DNA of 64,000 nt, from the NCBI GenBank assembly GCA_012960245.1, contig DUBO01000050.1, positions 140,159 to 204,158 of the forward strand. The letters are read 5' to 3'. Below are positions 1 through 8,799 of this stretch, in pieces. Made by a program: the position numbers and the translations under genes. The notes below the pieces were generated by a model that was given only the letters and a program-made list of their open reading frames with translations, was not told the DNA's origin and searched no databases. The DNA is from Candidatus Binatota bacterium. GTDB lineage: Bacteria > Desulfobacterota > Binatia > UBA1149. Position 1 is the first letter of the stretch; every line of letters starts with the position of its first letter.

Positions 1-405
1 GCCTCGTCCGAGCAGGCCGAGGGAGGCAGCTTCTTTGCAGTCAACCAGAACGACCCCCCCGCCCTGCTCGAGCTGCTGCTGCCCCTGCGTAGTGGACGGG
101 GCGACGCTGCTGCTCGCATAGTGGCTGCCCACGAACTGGGCCCGGCCGCACTTTCGGCGGTCGTGTGGCTGCCTGGGCGCGAGCTTTTTCTCATAACGAG
201 CGCGCTTTCGGGGCGCGTGGCGCTGGTCGGCCGTGACGGTTCGGCCCACGGAACGTTCAGGATTCCGGGTTTTCTGCCCGAAGGGCTGGCCCTGCTGCCC
301 GGGGGTGTATTCATTATCGCGCAGGACACCGGGGGATTGATACAATGGAAACCCGGTGAGGATCCCCTGCCGGGGCTGCTGGATGGCAAAAGACATGGCG
401 ACTGA
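1..405 (+). CDS. SdiA-regulated/YjiK-like protein, 3' end only
   Basis: The reading frame is open from the first base of the window, so only the C-terminal 134 residues are present and the start lies outside. The visible part contains FFAVNQNDPPALLELLL and, later, PEGLALLPGGVFIIAQD, a pattern of beta-strand repeats typical of the SdiA-regulated (YjiK-like) beta-propeller proteins, in which an 'N-E/Q-x-DP' segment and an 'EGLAL' segment recur. Function in this family is poorly known; many members are exported calcium-binding propellers. The end overlaps the proposed glmU start by 23 bases, suggesting co-transcription. Family assignment is by motif memory only. Confidence 0.55.
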   Translation, partial: ASSEQAEGGSFFAVNQNDPPALLELLLPLRSGRGDAAARIVAAHELGPAALSAVVWLPGRELFLITSALSGRVALVGRDGSAHGTFRIPGFLPEGLALLPGGVFIIAQDTGGLIQWKPGEDPLPGLLDGKRHGD

Positions 406-1843
406 CAAAACTGGAAAAACAAAAGGCCGTGCGCGGCGACCCCTCGCGGTGGTCGTACTGGCCGCTGGTGAGGGCAAGCGCATGCGCTCAGACCTGCCCA
501 AGGTGCTGCACGAGGTGGCCGGTCGGGCGATGATCGACCACGTGCTCGGGTCGGCGCGGGCGCTTAAGCCCGAGCGCCTCGTGGTGGTGGTGGGTGATGG
601 TGCCGAGGCCGTGCGCTCTCGCGTGGGTGACGATGACGGCGGTGATCTGCGCTGCGTGTTGCAGGCCGAGCAGCTCGGAACCGGCCACGCGGTGTTGCAG
701 GCAAGATCGGCTCTACGCGGCTTTGATGGCGACGTGCTCGTACTGTGCGGCGACGTTCCCCTGCTGACGACATCAACCCTGCGCTCGCTGCTCAAGCAGC
801 ATGGCCGCAACGCTGCCCTGGCCACGGTGCTTGGCATGGCGGTAGACGACCCCTCTGGCTACGGGCGCATTATAAGAGAAATGGACGGCCGACTGTCGGT
901 TGTCGAACACCGCGACGCCACAGCTGCTCAGCGCGAGGTCTTCGAGGTCAACAGTGGCACCTGGTGTTTCGATGCCCGCTTCATGCTCAAGGCCCTGGCC
1001 GGGCTTGGCAGGGACAACGCCCAGGGCGAGTATTATCTTACCGACCTGTTGGCCATGGCCTCGGCCAGGGACAGCGCCGCTGCCTGGGTGATGGACGACG
1101 ACAGCGAGGGGCTGGGAGTAAACTCCCGGCATGACCTGGCGCAGGCAGAGATGCTGATGCAGGAACGACTGATAGCCGGCTGGATGGACAAGGGCGTGAG
1201 CTTTCTCGATCCGGCTACGGTGACTCTTTCCTGCGACGCGCGCCTGGGCCGCGACACCGTGGTGGGGCCCGGCGCTCGCATCTGGGGCAACACGCGTATC
1301 GGCCGCAACTGCGTGCTCGATGGCAACTGTTTTCTCAATGACAGCCAGGTCGGCGACCGTGTGCACCTGCGCTGGGGCGTAGTGGCCACCGAGGCCAGCG
1401 TAGGTAAGGGGTCACTGCTGGGACCCTACGCGCATCTGCGACCCGAAGCCCGCTTGGACGAGGAAGTTCATGTGGGGAATTTTGTTGAGATCAAGAAGAG
1501 CCGGCTCGGCCGTGGCTCGAAGGCCAATCACCTCAGTTACATCGGTGATGCGCAGCTTGGCAGGGACGTGAACGTGGGCGCCGGGACCATCACTTGCAAC
1601 TACGACGGCTACCAGAAGTACCCGACCATCATAGGAGACCGGGTGCAGATAGGCAGCGACACCCAGTTGGTGGCGCCGGTACGGCTGGGCAACGACAGCT
1701 ACGTTGCTGCAGGCTCGACGGTGTCGAGCGACGTGGAAGACGGAGCGCTGGTGTTCAACGACAAGCCGCAGCGGGTGCGCAAGGGCTGGGTCGCGGGTTT
1801 TCGCCGCCGCATGAAGCGATTAAAGAAGGGAGGCGCTTCCTGA
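383..1843 (+). CDS. glmU: Bifunctional UDP-GlcNAc pyrophosphorylase / GlcN-1-P acetyltransferase
   Basis: GlmU makes UDP-N-acetylglucosamine for peptidoglycan and LPS in the cytoplasm: it acetylates glucosamine-1-phosphate and then transfers UMP. The N-terminal nucleotidyltransferase domain shows the signature LAAGEGKRMRSDLPKVLH and the product-loop NSGTWCFD; the C-terminal half is a left-handed beta-helix ending with GAGTITCNYDGYQKYPT, which carries acetyltransferase active-site residues. The protein is about 486 aa, close to the usual 450-460 plus a basic N-terminal tail. I chose ATG 383; ATG 395 is an alternative, and neither has a strong ribosome-binding site. It is followed one base later by glmS, the enzyme that supplies its substrate pathway. 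Confidence 0.96.
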   Translation: MAKDMATDKTGKTKGRARRPLAVVVLAAGEGKRMRSDLPKVLHEVAGRAMIDHVLGSARALKPERLVVVVGDGAEAVRSRVGDDDGGDLRCVLQAEQLGTGHAVLQARSALRGFDGDVLVLCGDVPLLTTSTLRSLLKQHGRNAALATVLGMAVDDPSGYGRIIREMDGRLSVVEHRDATAAQREVFEVNSGTWCFDARFMLKALAGLGRDNAQGEYYLTDLLAMASARDSAAAWVMDDDSEGLGVNSRHDLAQAEMLMQERLIAGWMDKGVSFLDPATVTLSCDARLGRDTVVGPGARIWGNTRIGRNCVLDGNCFLNDSQVGDRVHLRWGVVATEASVGKGSLLGPYAHLRPEARLDEEVHVGNFVEIKKSRLGRGSKANHLSYIGDAQLGRDVNVGAGTITCNYDGYQKYPTIIGDRVQIGSDTQLVAPVRLGNDSYVAAGSTVSSDVEDGALVFNDKPQRVRKGWVAGFRRRMKRLKKGGAS

Positions 1844-1844
1844 C

Positions 1845-3674
1845 GTGTGCGGCATTGTAGGTTACGTCGGCTCGAGACCAGCCGACGAGGTATTGGTAGC
1901 CGGCCTGCGTAAGCTCGAGTACCGAGGGTACGATTCAGCCGGGGTGGCGACGCTCAATGGCGGCAAAATAGAAGTACGCCGCGCCGTGGGCAAGCTCGAT
2001 AACCTGGTGGCGGTACTGGCCGAGAACCCGGTGGAGGGCAGATCGGGCATCGGCCACACACGCTGGGCTACGCACGGGCGGCCGTCCGAAGAGAACGCGC
2101 ATCCGCACCGCGCAGGTGACGTCGTTCTTATTCACAACGGCATAATCGAAAACTACGTCGAACTGCGCGAACAGCTGCGCGAGCAGGGTTGCGAGATGCA
2201 GTCCGAGACCGACACCGAGGTGATATCCCACCTGGTCGACCTCGAGCTCAAGAAATCAGGCGACCTGCTCGCGGCGGTCCGCTCGACGATAGAGCTTCTC
2301 GACGGTTCGTTTGCCATCGTGGTCATGTCGGCCGCTGAGCCCGGGCGGCTGGTGGCGGTAAAGAACGCCACGCCTGTGGTCATAGGGCTCGGAGAGGGCG
2401 AGAGCTTCGTGGCCTCCGACGTTCCCGCCCTGCTCGAGTACACCCGCGACGTGGTCTTTCTCGAAGACGGCGAGGTAGCTGAGCTGACCACCGATGGAGT
2501 ATCGCTGTCGGATTTTTCGGGCGCGGAGGTCACCAGGAAAGCCCAGCGCATTACCTGGGATCCGGTCACGGCCCGCAAGGGCGGTTACGAGCATTTTCTC
2601 ATCAAGGAGATACACGAGCAGCCGCAGGCCATCATCGACACTACCCGTGGGCGTATCGCCCAGGAGAGCAGTCGCGTGGCCCTGCCCGAACTCGATGCTA
2701 TCGCCGACCGTCTCGACGGCATAAAGCGGGCGACCATGGTTGCCTGTGGCACAGCGTGGCACTCCTGCCTCGTGGGAAAGTTCATATTCGAGCGGTTCGC
2801 GAGGCTGCCCACCGAGGTGGATTACGGCAGCGAGTTTCGCTACCGCGATCCGCTGGTCGACGAACACACACTGGCGGTGGTGGTGTCGCAGTCAGGTGAA
2901 ACGGCTGACACGCTGGCGGCAATGGAATCGGCACGCGAGCGCGGCGCGCCAGTGTTGGCGGTGTGCAACGTGGTCGACTCGTCCATCGCGCGCAAGGCCG
3001 ACGCGGTCATCTACACCCACGCTGGCCCCGAGATCAGCGTTGCCAGTACCAAGGCGTTCACCACCCAACTCACGGCGTTGTACCTGCTGGGCCTCTACCT
3101 GGGCGACCGCGCGGGAACCGTTGATCGCCAGCTCGAGGACGAGTGCATACAGGCACTGGTGCAGCTGCCCGCGTTGGTAGAAAAAACGCTGCAGTGCGAG
3201 GCCGAGGTCGAAAAGGCGGCGCGTCGTTTCGCGTCGGCCTCCGACCTGCTCTTTCTCGGTCGCGGCATCAACTACCCCATAGCCCTCGAGGGTGCGCTCA
3301 AGCTCAAGGAGATTTCTTACATACACGCCGAGGGCTATCCCGCCGGTGAGATGAAGCACGGGCCCATCGCGCTGATAGACGAGAACCTCCCGGTGGTTGT
3401 GCTCATCCCGCGTGACGAGGTCTACGAGAAAACCCTGAGCAACCTGCGCGAGGTCGAGGCACGAGGTGGTCGTATTATTGCCATCACTGATAATGCCGAC
3501 GACGACCTCAGGGCGGTGGCCGAGTGCGTGATAACCGTGCCCAGCACGAGCACGTCGTTGCTCCCGGTGCTGCTCACCGTGCCGCTGCAGTTGCTGGCCT
3601 ACCACGTGGCCGTGGAACGCGGTACCGACGTGGACCAGCCGCGTAATCTCGCCAAGAGCGTCACCGTCGAGTAG
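1845..3674 (+). CDS. glmS: Glutamine--fructose-6-phosphate aminotransferase (isomerizing)
   Basis: GlmS converts fructose-6-phosphate and glutamine to glucosamine-6-phosphate, the first step toward UDP-GlcNAc. It starts with a GTG followed by CGIVGYVG, so the N-terminal nucleophile cysteine is residue 2 and is exposed after Met removal. A class II glutamine amidotransferase domain (to about residue 220) is followed by two SIS sugar-isomerase domains, with VSQSGETADT in the first, and the standard C-terminus DQPRNLAKSVTVE. The 609-aa length matches the family. The start lies one base after the glmU stop, so translation is probably coupled. I see no glmS ribozyme, and there is no room for one. 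Confidence 0.97.
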   Translation: MCGIVGYVGSRPADEVLVAGLRKLEYRGYDSAGVATLNGGKIEVRRAVGKLDNLVAVLAENPVEGRSGIGHTRWATHGRPSEENAHPHRAGDVVLIHNGIIENYVELREQLREQGCEMQSETDTEVISHLVDLELKKSGDLLAAVRSTIELLDGSFAIVVMSAAEPGRLVAVKNATPVVIGLGEGESFVASDVPALLEYTRDVVFLEDGEVAELTTDGVSLSDFSGAEVTRKAQRITWDPVTARKGGYEHFLIKEIHEQPQAIIDTTRGRIAQESSRVALPELDAIADRLDGIKRATMVACGTAWHSCLVGKFIFERFARLPTEVDYGSEFRYRDPLVDEHTLAVVVSQSGETADTLAAMESARERGAPVLAVCNVVDSSIARKADAVIYTHAGPEISVASTKAFTTQLTALYLLGLYLGDRAGTVDRQLEDECIQALVQLPALVEKTLQCEAEVEKAARRFASASDLLFLGRGINYPIALEGALKLKEISYIHAEGYPAGEMKHGPIALIDENLPVVVLIPRDEVYEKTLSNLREVEARGGRIIAITDNADDDLRAVAECVITVPSTSTSLLPVLLTVPLQLLAYHVAVERGTDVDQPRNLAKSVTVE

Positions 3675-3738
3675 GCGCCCGCCAGCTAGAAAGCCACCCG
3701 TTTTCTCTACCCCGCGTCAGGGCTATAAAGCCTACTCA

Positions 3739-4926
3739 GTGGCCGATAACGACACAGGACAGGAAAGCGGGCTCGCCGGGGGCAACTCACCCGTCAGTTC
3801 GATAGAAGACGCGGTCGAGGACATACGCCTCGGGCGGATGATAATCCTCGTGGATGACGAGGACCGTGAGAACGAGGGTGACATCTTTGTCGCCGCCGAC
3901 AAGGTGACGCCCGAGCACATCAATTTCATGATGCGCGAGGCCCGCGGGCTTATATGCCTGCCGCTGACCGCTTCGCGGGCCGACGAACTCGGGCTGCGCA
4001 TGATGGTGCCCGAAAACACCACTCCGCTGGGCACCGGTTTCACGGTGTCGATAGACTCGCGCAAGTGCGCGGGACTGGGTATGACCGCGTCCGATCGAGC
4101 GCTTACCATCAGGGAGGCGGTGCGCGAGGGGGCCACGGCGTCTGATTTTTTGAGCCCGGGGCACGTGTTTCCGCTGCGCGCCCGCGACGGTGGCGTGCTG
4201 GTTCGCACCGGGCAGACCGAGGGGTCGGTGGACATGTCGCGCCTTGCCGGCTTGTCGGCGGCCGGTGTCATCTGCGAGATTCTCAACGAGGACGGCACCA
4301 TGGCGCGCATGCCCGAGCTGGTGGAGTTCAGCCACCGTCACTCGATAAGGATAGCGACTATCGCCGACCTCATACAGTACAGGTTGCAGACCGAATCGCT
4401 GGTCAAGCGTCTCGCGTCGTCGCGGTTGCCCACGCGCACCGCCGGCGAGTTCGAGGTCCACGTGTATGGCAGCGACGTGGAAGACGGCGAGCACGTGGCC
4501 CTGGTCAAAGGCAGGATCGACCCCGACAAGCCGGTACTGGTGCGCACCCACGCCGAGTACCTGCCGGGCGACGTTTTTGCCTACAGCCACCGCAACACCG
4601 GTGCCCTGCTCGAGGCATCCATGCGACGCATCGACGAAGAGGGGGCGGGCGTGGTGCTGTACGTGAGGCGGCACGGGCGCGGTGCAGAGTCGCTGTCAGC
4701 TGGTAGCGACGGGGTCGTGTCGACCAGTCCAGCCAGCCGCCTGGCGGCGTTCAAGGACTACGGCATCGGCGCACAGATCCTGCGAGACCTGGGCGTGAGG
4801 CGCATAAGGCTGCTCACCAATACCCCGCCGAGGCTGCCCAACCTGGCCGGCTACGGTCTGGAAGTAGTTGAGACGGTGCCCATCGCCCTGCCCGACGATC
4901 TTGGCTCGGGCGCTACGACGACCTGA
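3739..4926 (+). CDS. ribB: 3,4-dihydroxy-2-butanone-4-phosphate synthase with degenerate GTP cyclohydrolase II-like half
   Basis: The first ~205 residues are a complete RibB domain: DDEDRENEGD (acidic metal/substrate loop), TGFTVSIDSR and the region around GVLVRTGQTEGSVD, which makes dihydroxybutanone phosphate from ribulose-5-phosphate for riboflavin. The remaining ~190 residues align with GTP cyclohydrolase II (RibA), retaining HAEYLPGDVF and LAGYGLEVVETVPI, but the zinc-binding cysteines of RibA are missing: where the family has G-S-x-R-C-D-C, this protein has YSHRNTGAL. The RibA half is therefore probably not a cyclohydrolase, and another ribA gene should exist elsewhere. GTG start; no clear ribosome-binding site. 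Only 64 bases separate it from glmS, too few for an FMN riboswitch. Confidence 0.9.
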   Translation: MADNDTGQESGLAGGNSPVSSIEDAVEDIRLGRMIILVDDEDRENEGDIFVAADKVTPEHINFMMREARGLICLPLTASRADELGLRMMVPENTTPLGTGFTVSIDSRKCAGLGMTASDRALTIREAVREGATASDFLSPGHVFPLRARDGGVLVRTGQTEGSVDMSRLAGLSAAGVICEILNEDGTMARMPELVEFSHRHSIRIATIADLIQYRLQTESLVKRLASSRLPTRTAGEFEVHVYGSDVEDGEHVALVKGRIDPDKPVLVRTHAEYLPGDVFAYSHRNTGALLEASMRRIDEEGAGVVLYVRRHGRGAESLSAGSDGVVSTSPASRLAAFKDYGIGAQILRDLGVRRIRLLTNTPPRLPNLAGYGLEVVETVPIALPDDLGSGATTT

Positions 4927-4933
4927 CCCCGGG

Positions 4934-5521
4934 TCAGCGCAGGGTCACGAGGACAAAGTGGGTGTTGATGCCCGAGTTGGCGTCGGCCCACAATCCTGCG
5001 TGCGAAAGATGGCGCAGGCGGTAGCCGACGGCCAGTAGTTTTCCACCGGTCGTGGGCAGGTCGAAGCCCACTCCGACCTGGTCGCTGAACAGTATGCGCG
5101 AACCCAGGTTCAATCCGCGCAGGTCCGACCACGCGATACCCACGCCGCCTTCTATCCATGGGCGCAGCAGGCCTTGGCCAGTTCCCTGCCAGCGCAACAT
5201 CGGCACCAGTTGCAGGTCGAAGCTTTCGCGGTCGCCCGCGAACAAAGTGAGCAATGGCTCGAGCACGGTGGCGATTGTGCCCCCGTGACGACGCGCCGCG
5301 GCGTCAAGAAAATCCGGCCCCCGCCATTCGTAGCGGTATCCCAGCGAGAGGCTGTACATGGAGACGTCGCCCTTTTCGGAAAAGCCCACCGCGACTACCG
5401 GTCCCGACAGGGTGGCGCTCGCGGTGTCGGCAGGGGGCGATTCGCCTGACCATGCGCTGTTTGCGCCCAGCCAGAATGTTGCCAGCAGGACGGCTGAAAA
5501 CAGTCTTGCCACGTTTCTCAT
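4934..5521 (-). CDS. Lipid A deacylase (PagL)-like outer-membrane protein
   Basis: This 195-aa protein has a cleavable signal peptide (positions 1 to ~24: MRNVARLFSAVLLATFWLGA then NSAWSG) and a beta-barrel-like pattern of alternating hydrophobic residues. The C-terminus, YRLRHLSHAGLWADANSG, carries the H-x-S motif and the following Asn-rich turn seen in PagL/acyloxyacyl hydrolase (PF09411) enzymes, which remove a 3-O-linked acyl chain from lipid A in the outer membrane. The Glu of the PagL catalytic triad is not obvious at the expected spacing after H-x-S. I chose the ATG at 5521 because it begins a good signal peptide; a longer reading upstream lacks one. It is convergent with ribB and divergent from the DsbD-like gene. 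Confidence 0.65.
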   Translation of the reverse strand: MRNVARLFSAVLLATFWLGANSAWSGESPPADTASATLSGPVVAVGFSEKGDVSMYSLSLGYRYEWRGPDFLDAAARRHGGTIATVLEPLLTLFAGDRESFDLQLVPMLRWQGTGQGLLRPWIEGGVGIAWSDLRGLNLGSRILFSDQVGVGFDLPTTGGKLLAVGYRLRHLSHAGLWADANSGINTHFVLVTLR

Positions 5522-5658
5522 GGTCGTTGCATCCCGCTTGTTATATCCACGTAACAAGAAATACCCGGCCGCGAGCAGGCTCGCAAACCGGTGCCAGGAC
5601 AGGTAGGCTGGAGAACGTGTCGTTTTTTTCAAGGGGGGTATGGCAACCACGCTCGCGG

Positions 5659-7407
5659 ATGATATCCGGACAGCGTTCTGCTGCAGCGCCAGGCCTGATG
5701 TTGTCCGCCGCGATGTTGTCCGCCGCGATCTGGATCGTCGCCCCGGTGCCAGCCTGGGCGGCCACCGTCCAGGGCCCGGCCCGCGCCGAGTTCAAGCTGA
5801 GTGATAACCGACTTCTTCCCGGTGACAGCAGCACGGTTGAACTCACGCTGTCTATCGCCGATGGCTGGCACATCAACGCTATCGATCCCGGTCTCAAGTT
5901 CCTCGTGCCTGCCAGTCTTGATTTTAAGCTTCCTGAGGGCGTGTCAGTTTCCGAGCTGACCTGGCCTGTCCCCCAGCGCACCCGGGTCCGCTTTGCCGGG
6001 GGCAACGACATCTACACCCATGAGGGCAGCATCACGGTCAGTGGCCAATTGCACTACGATAGCATCGCTCCAGCCGGTGGTCGCGCGGTGGCCATACTCG
6101 GCTACCAGGCCTGCAACGAAACACTGTGCCTGCGACCCGAGACTATAAGGGTGCCGCTGGCGATAGAGTTCGTTCCCCTGCAAGCGGCCGAGCACGCCGG
6201 ACCGGGCTACTACAGCAACCTTGGCCATCACGCCGGGCTCGCGCTCGGCGGACTGTCGCGGGATGGAAGCCGGGCTCTTCTGCTCGGCCTGCTGCTGGTA
6301 GGGCTGGCGATCAACCTTGTCCCCTGCGTCGGCCCCCTGCTGGGCTCGTCGGCGAGGGCGCTCGACCAGGTCTCGAGCTCGGGCTCATTGCGGGCGTCGG
6401 TGGGTCTTCTGGCATACGCGGTAGGTAGTTCACTGGTACTTGCCTCGCTGGTGGGCGTGGCCGCTTCGCTCGAATCAGGTCCACTGGCCGGCAACTCGGT
6501 GGTCTACCGGGCAGCCCTGGCGATGCTGGTCGTGGCGTTGTGCTCGCTGGGCCTGGCCGTGCGGTCGCCGCGTTCGGTGCCGGGCTCGGCTGTTGCCTGG
6601 CTGTTTCTCGCGGGTATGGCAGCCGGCCTGCTCGGAGCACCGCTGGTTGCCCTGGTGACGGTGGCGATTTCGAAAACAGGCGCTTCTCAACCGTGGGTGC
6701 TGGCCGCGGCGGCGGCCGTGGTTGCCTTGCTGCCCTCGCTTGCGCTGGTGATGCTGGCCCGCTCGGGAGCTGACGCGGACACCGTTCCCGCCTGGGTGGA
6801 GCACTTGTTCGGCTGCGCGTTGCTGGTGGTAGCCTGCAGGCTGGCGGCACCCGTGCTGCCCGAGCCCCTATCGACTTCGCTCGTGCCGGCCTTCGTGTTC
6901 CTGGCCGCGTTGTACATCGGCCTTGTCGATCGCCCGGGGCCGCTGTCGATCTCTGCGGGCTCGCTGGCTCGCACCGCGGGCGCGGCCCTGCTGCTGGTGG
7001 CCACCGCCTCGGTTGCGGCTCCTGCGCCGCAGGCGACCGGCCTGGCCTGGCAGGAATTCTCGGCCGAAGTTTATGACGCTAATCAGCGTAGCGGGCGCCC
7101 CATGGTGATGGAGTTCACCGCCGATTGGTGCCTGCCCTGCCAGGAAATGAAAGAACAGACTTTCAGTGATGAAGGGGTCGTAAGGGCGTCAGAGGGCATC
7201 GATCTGTTGAGCGTGGACATAACCGCCATCAACGATTTCGTGGACAGGGTAATGAAGTCCTTCAAAGTGCAGAGCGCCCCGACAACGATATTTTTTGACT
7301 CCTCGGGCAAGGAAGTCACGCGACGAGCGGGTTTTATAGGGGCGGCCGACTTTATCCGGTTGCTCCGGCAGGCAGGCGAAGGTACACCTGCGAAGACCGG
7401 TATCTGA
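5659..7407 (+). CDS. DsbD-like thiol:disulfide interchange protein
   Basis: The protein (about 582 aa) has the three-part DsbD layout: a signal peptide and a periplasmic N-terminal immunoglobulin-like domain (with YQACNETLC, matching the reactive pair of DsbD-alpha), a polytopic membrane domain, and a C-terminal thioredoxin domain with WCLPC (Cys491/Cys494) and the cis-proline segment SAPTTIFF. DsbD passes electrons from cytoplasmic thioredoxin to periplasmic partners. The first membrane cysteine motif is present as NLVPCVGPLLG, but the second one (family S-P-C-T-x-A-P) is replaced by GLLGAPLVALV without a cysteine, so the membrane relay looks altered. Start uncertain: ATG 5659 or ATG 5698, the latter placing the hydrophobic segment at the N-terminus. 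Confidence 0.8.
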   Translation: MISGQRSAAAPGLMLSAAMLSAAIWIVAPVPAWAATVQGPARAEFKLSDNRLLPGDSSTVELTLSIADGWHINAIDPGLKFLVPASLDFKLPEGVSVSELTWPVPQRTRVRFAGGNDIYTHEGSITVSGQLHYDSIAPAGGRAVAILGYQACNETLCLRPETIRVPLAIEFVPLQAAEHAGPGYYSNLGHHAGLALGGLSRDGSRALLLGLLLVGLAINLVPCVGPLLGSSARALDQVSSSGSLRASVGLLAYAVGSSLVLASLVGVAASLESGPLAGNSVVYRAALAMLVVALCSLGLAVRSPRSVPGSAVAWLFLAGMAAGLLGAPLVALVTVAISKTGASQPWVLAAAAAVVALLPSLALVMLARSGADADTVPAWVEHLFGCALLVVACRLAAPVLPEPLSTSLVPAFVFLAALYIGLVDRPGPLSISAGSLARTAGAALLLVATASVAAPAPQATGLAWQEFSAEVYDANQRSGRPMVMEFTADWCLPCQEMKEQTFSDEGVVRASEGIDLLSVDITAINDFVDRVMKSFKVQSAPTTIFFDSSGKEVTRRAGFIGAADFIRLLRQAGEGTPAKTGI

Positions 7408-7430
7408 GCCTCGCCCCGTCCGGGGCCGCC

Positions 7431-7436
7431 AGGAGG
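7431..7436 (+). promoter_or_regulatory. Strong Shine-Dalgarno site deciding an AUA start
   Basis: AGGAGG lies 7 bases before the ATA at 7444. No in-frame ATG, GTG or TTG exists between the upstream dsbD-like stop (7405-7407) and TTG 7543, which is inside the conserved Q-motif region of the helicase. The site therefore supports initiation at ATA. Confidence 0.7.
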
Positions 7437-7443
7437 AATCACC

Positions 7444-8784
7444 ATAGAGTTTGCTGAACTTGACCTTCCCGAACAGGTAAGACGCGGTATTGCGTCGGCG
7501 GGATTCACCCACTGCACGCCTATACAGGAGCAGTCGCTTCCGCTTGCCTTGCAAGGACGAGACGTGGCCGGACAGGCCCAGACGGGCACGGGTAAAACCG
7601 CCGCTTTTCTCATTGCCATGTTCAGCCTTTTGCTGCGCCGGGATGCGCGCAGGCCCGAGGACGGTGGGTCCGCTCCGCGCTGCCTCATCGTTGCTCCTAC
7701 GCGCGAGCTAGCCGTGCAGATACGCGACGAAGCCATCCTGCTGGGCCGATACTGCGACATGGAGATTGCCGCTGTTTACGGTGGCGTGGATTACGAGAAA
7801 CAGCTCAACCACGTGAAGTCGGGCATAGACGTGCTCGTGGGGACGCCCGGGCGCTTGATCGACTACTACAAGCAGAGAGCTTTCACGCTTGATCACCTCG
7901 AGGTTCTCGTCATCGACGAGGCCGATCGCATGTTCGACATGGGGTTTATCGACGATATCCGTTACATGCTGCGCAACATGCCTCCGCCTGACCGTCGCGT
8001 GTCGTTTCTCTACTCCGCGACCTTATCGCAGAGGGTGGTCGAACTCGGCTACGAGCACCTGAGCGAACCTACGCAGGTGGAGGTGTCGCCCGAGCAGGTG
8101 ACCGCCGACAACATCGAGCAGACCGTTTACCACGTGGGCATGGACGAAAAGTTTTCGTTGTTGCTGGGACTGCTGCGTCGCGAAAAGCCCGATCGCGCGC
8201 TGCTGTTTGTAAACACAAGAATAATGGCGACCCAGCTGGCCGAGAGGCTCACTCTCGAAGGTTTCAGCGCCGGGGCCCTGGCGGGCGACGTGGATCAGCG
8301 CAAGCGGCTGAAGTTGCTCAACGGTTTCAAGGAGGGCTCGATCAGCCTGCTCGTGGCCACCGATGTGGCCTCGCGGGGGCTGCACATTGAAGAGGTCAGC
8401 CACGTTTTTAACTACGACCTGCCGCAGGACCCCGAGGACTACGTCCACCGCATAGGCCGAACCGCCCGTGCCGGGGCTTCGGGCAAGGCGATTTCGCTGG
8501 CCTGCGAGCGCTACGTGTATTCTTACGAGGCTATCGAGGAATTCGTCGGCTACAGTCTGCCCTTTGAATTTCCGGCCGAAGAGTTGCTGGCGAAGCCCAA
8601 GCGGTGGACTCCCAAGCGGGTTAAGCGGGGCGGGCCCGGTGGTGCCAGGGGCGGACCGGGCGGCGGCCGCGGCGGTGGCCGCGGGGGTGGCCGCGGGGGT
8701 GATCCAGGAAGGTCGTCGGGTGGCGGTGGCCGTCAGGGGCGACGGAGATCGACGGGGTCCGGTTCGGGCGCCCGGACCGGCTGA
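7444..8784 (+). CDS. DEAD-box RNA helicase (RhlB/RhlE type) with Gly/Arg-rich tail
   Basis: An ATP-dependent RNA helicase of about 446 aa. All core motifs are visible: F...GFTHCTPIQEQSLP (Q motif), AQTGTGKT (I), PTRELAVQ (Ia), VIDEADRMFDMGF (II, DEAD), YSATL (III, S-A-T), TDVASRGLHIE and HRIGRTARAG (VI). The C-terminus is a low-complexity Gly/Arg run (GGPGGARGGPGGGRGGGR and onward), a common RNA-binding tail. The conserved N-terminus only fits if translation begins at the ATA codon at 7444, preceded by AGGAGG; a conventional start at 7549 would remove the Q motif and part of the Walker A region context. An assembly or sequencing error (ATG to ATA) is the main alternative. It follows the dsbD-like gene by 36 bases. 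Confidence 0.92.
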   Translation: MEFAELDLPEQVRRGIASAGFTHCTPIQEQSLPLALQGRDVAGQAQTGTGKTAAFLIAMFSLLLRRDARRPEDGGSAPRCLIVAPTRELAVQIRDEAILLGRYCDMEIAAVYGGVDYEKQLNHVKSGIDVLVGTPGRLIDYYKQRAFTLDHLEVLVIDEADRMFDMGFIDDIRYMLRNMPPPDRRVSFLYSATLSQRVVELGYEHLSEPTQVEVSPEQVTADNIEQTVYHVGMDEKFSLLLGLLRREKPDRALLFVNTRIMATQLAERLTLEGFSAGALAGDVDQRKRLKLLNGFKEGSISLLVATDVASRGLHIEEVSHVFNYDLPQDPEDYVHRIGRTARAGASGKAISLACERYVYSYEAIEEFVGYSLPFEFPAEELLAKPKRWTPKRVKRGGPGGARGGPGGGRGGGRGGGRGGDPGRSSGGGGRQGRRRSTGSGSGARTG

Positions 8785-8799
8785 CCGGGAGAAGGGGCG

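Noticed and set aside
3675..3738. FMN riboswitch before the ribB gene
   Set aside because: The gap is only 64 bases and lacks the conserved FMN-aptamer segments.
5254..5658. N-terminal extension of the DsbD-like protein to 717 residues
   Set aside because: Arg/Pro-rich and antisense to the PagL-like gene; the signal peptide begins at 5659 or 5698.
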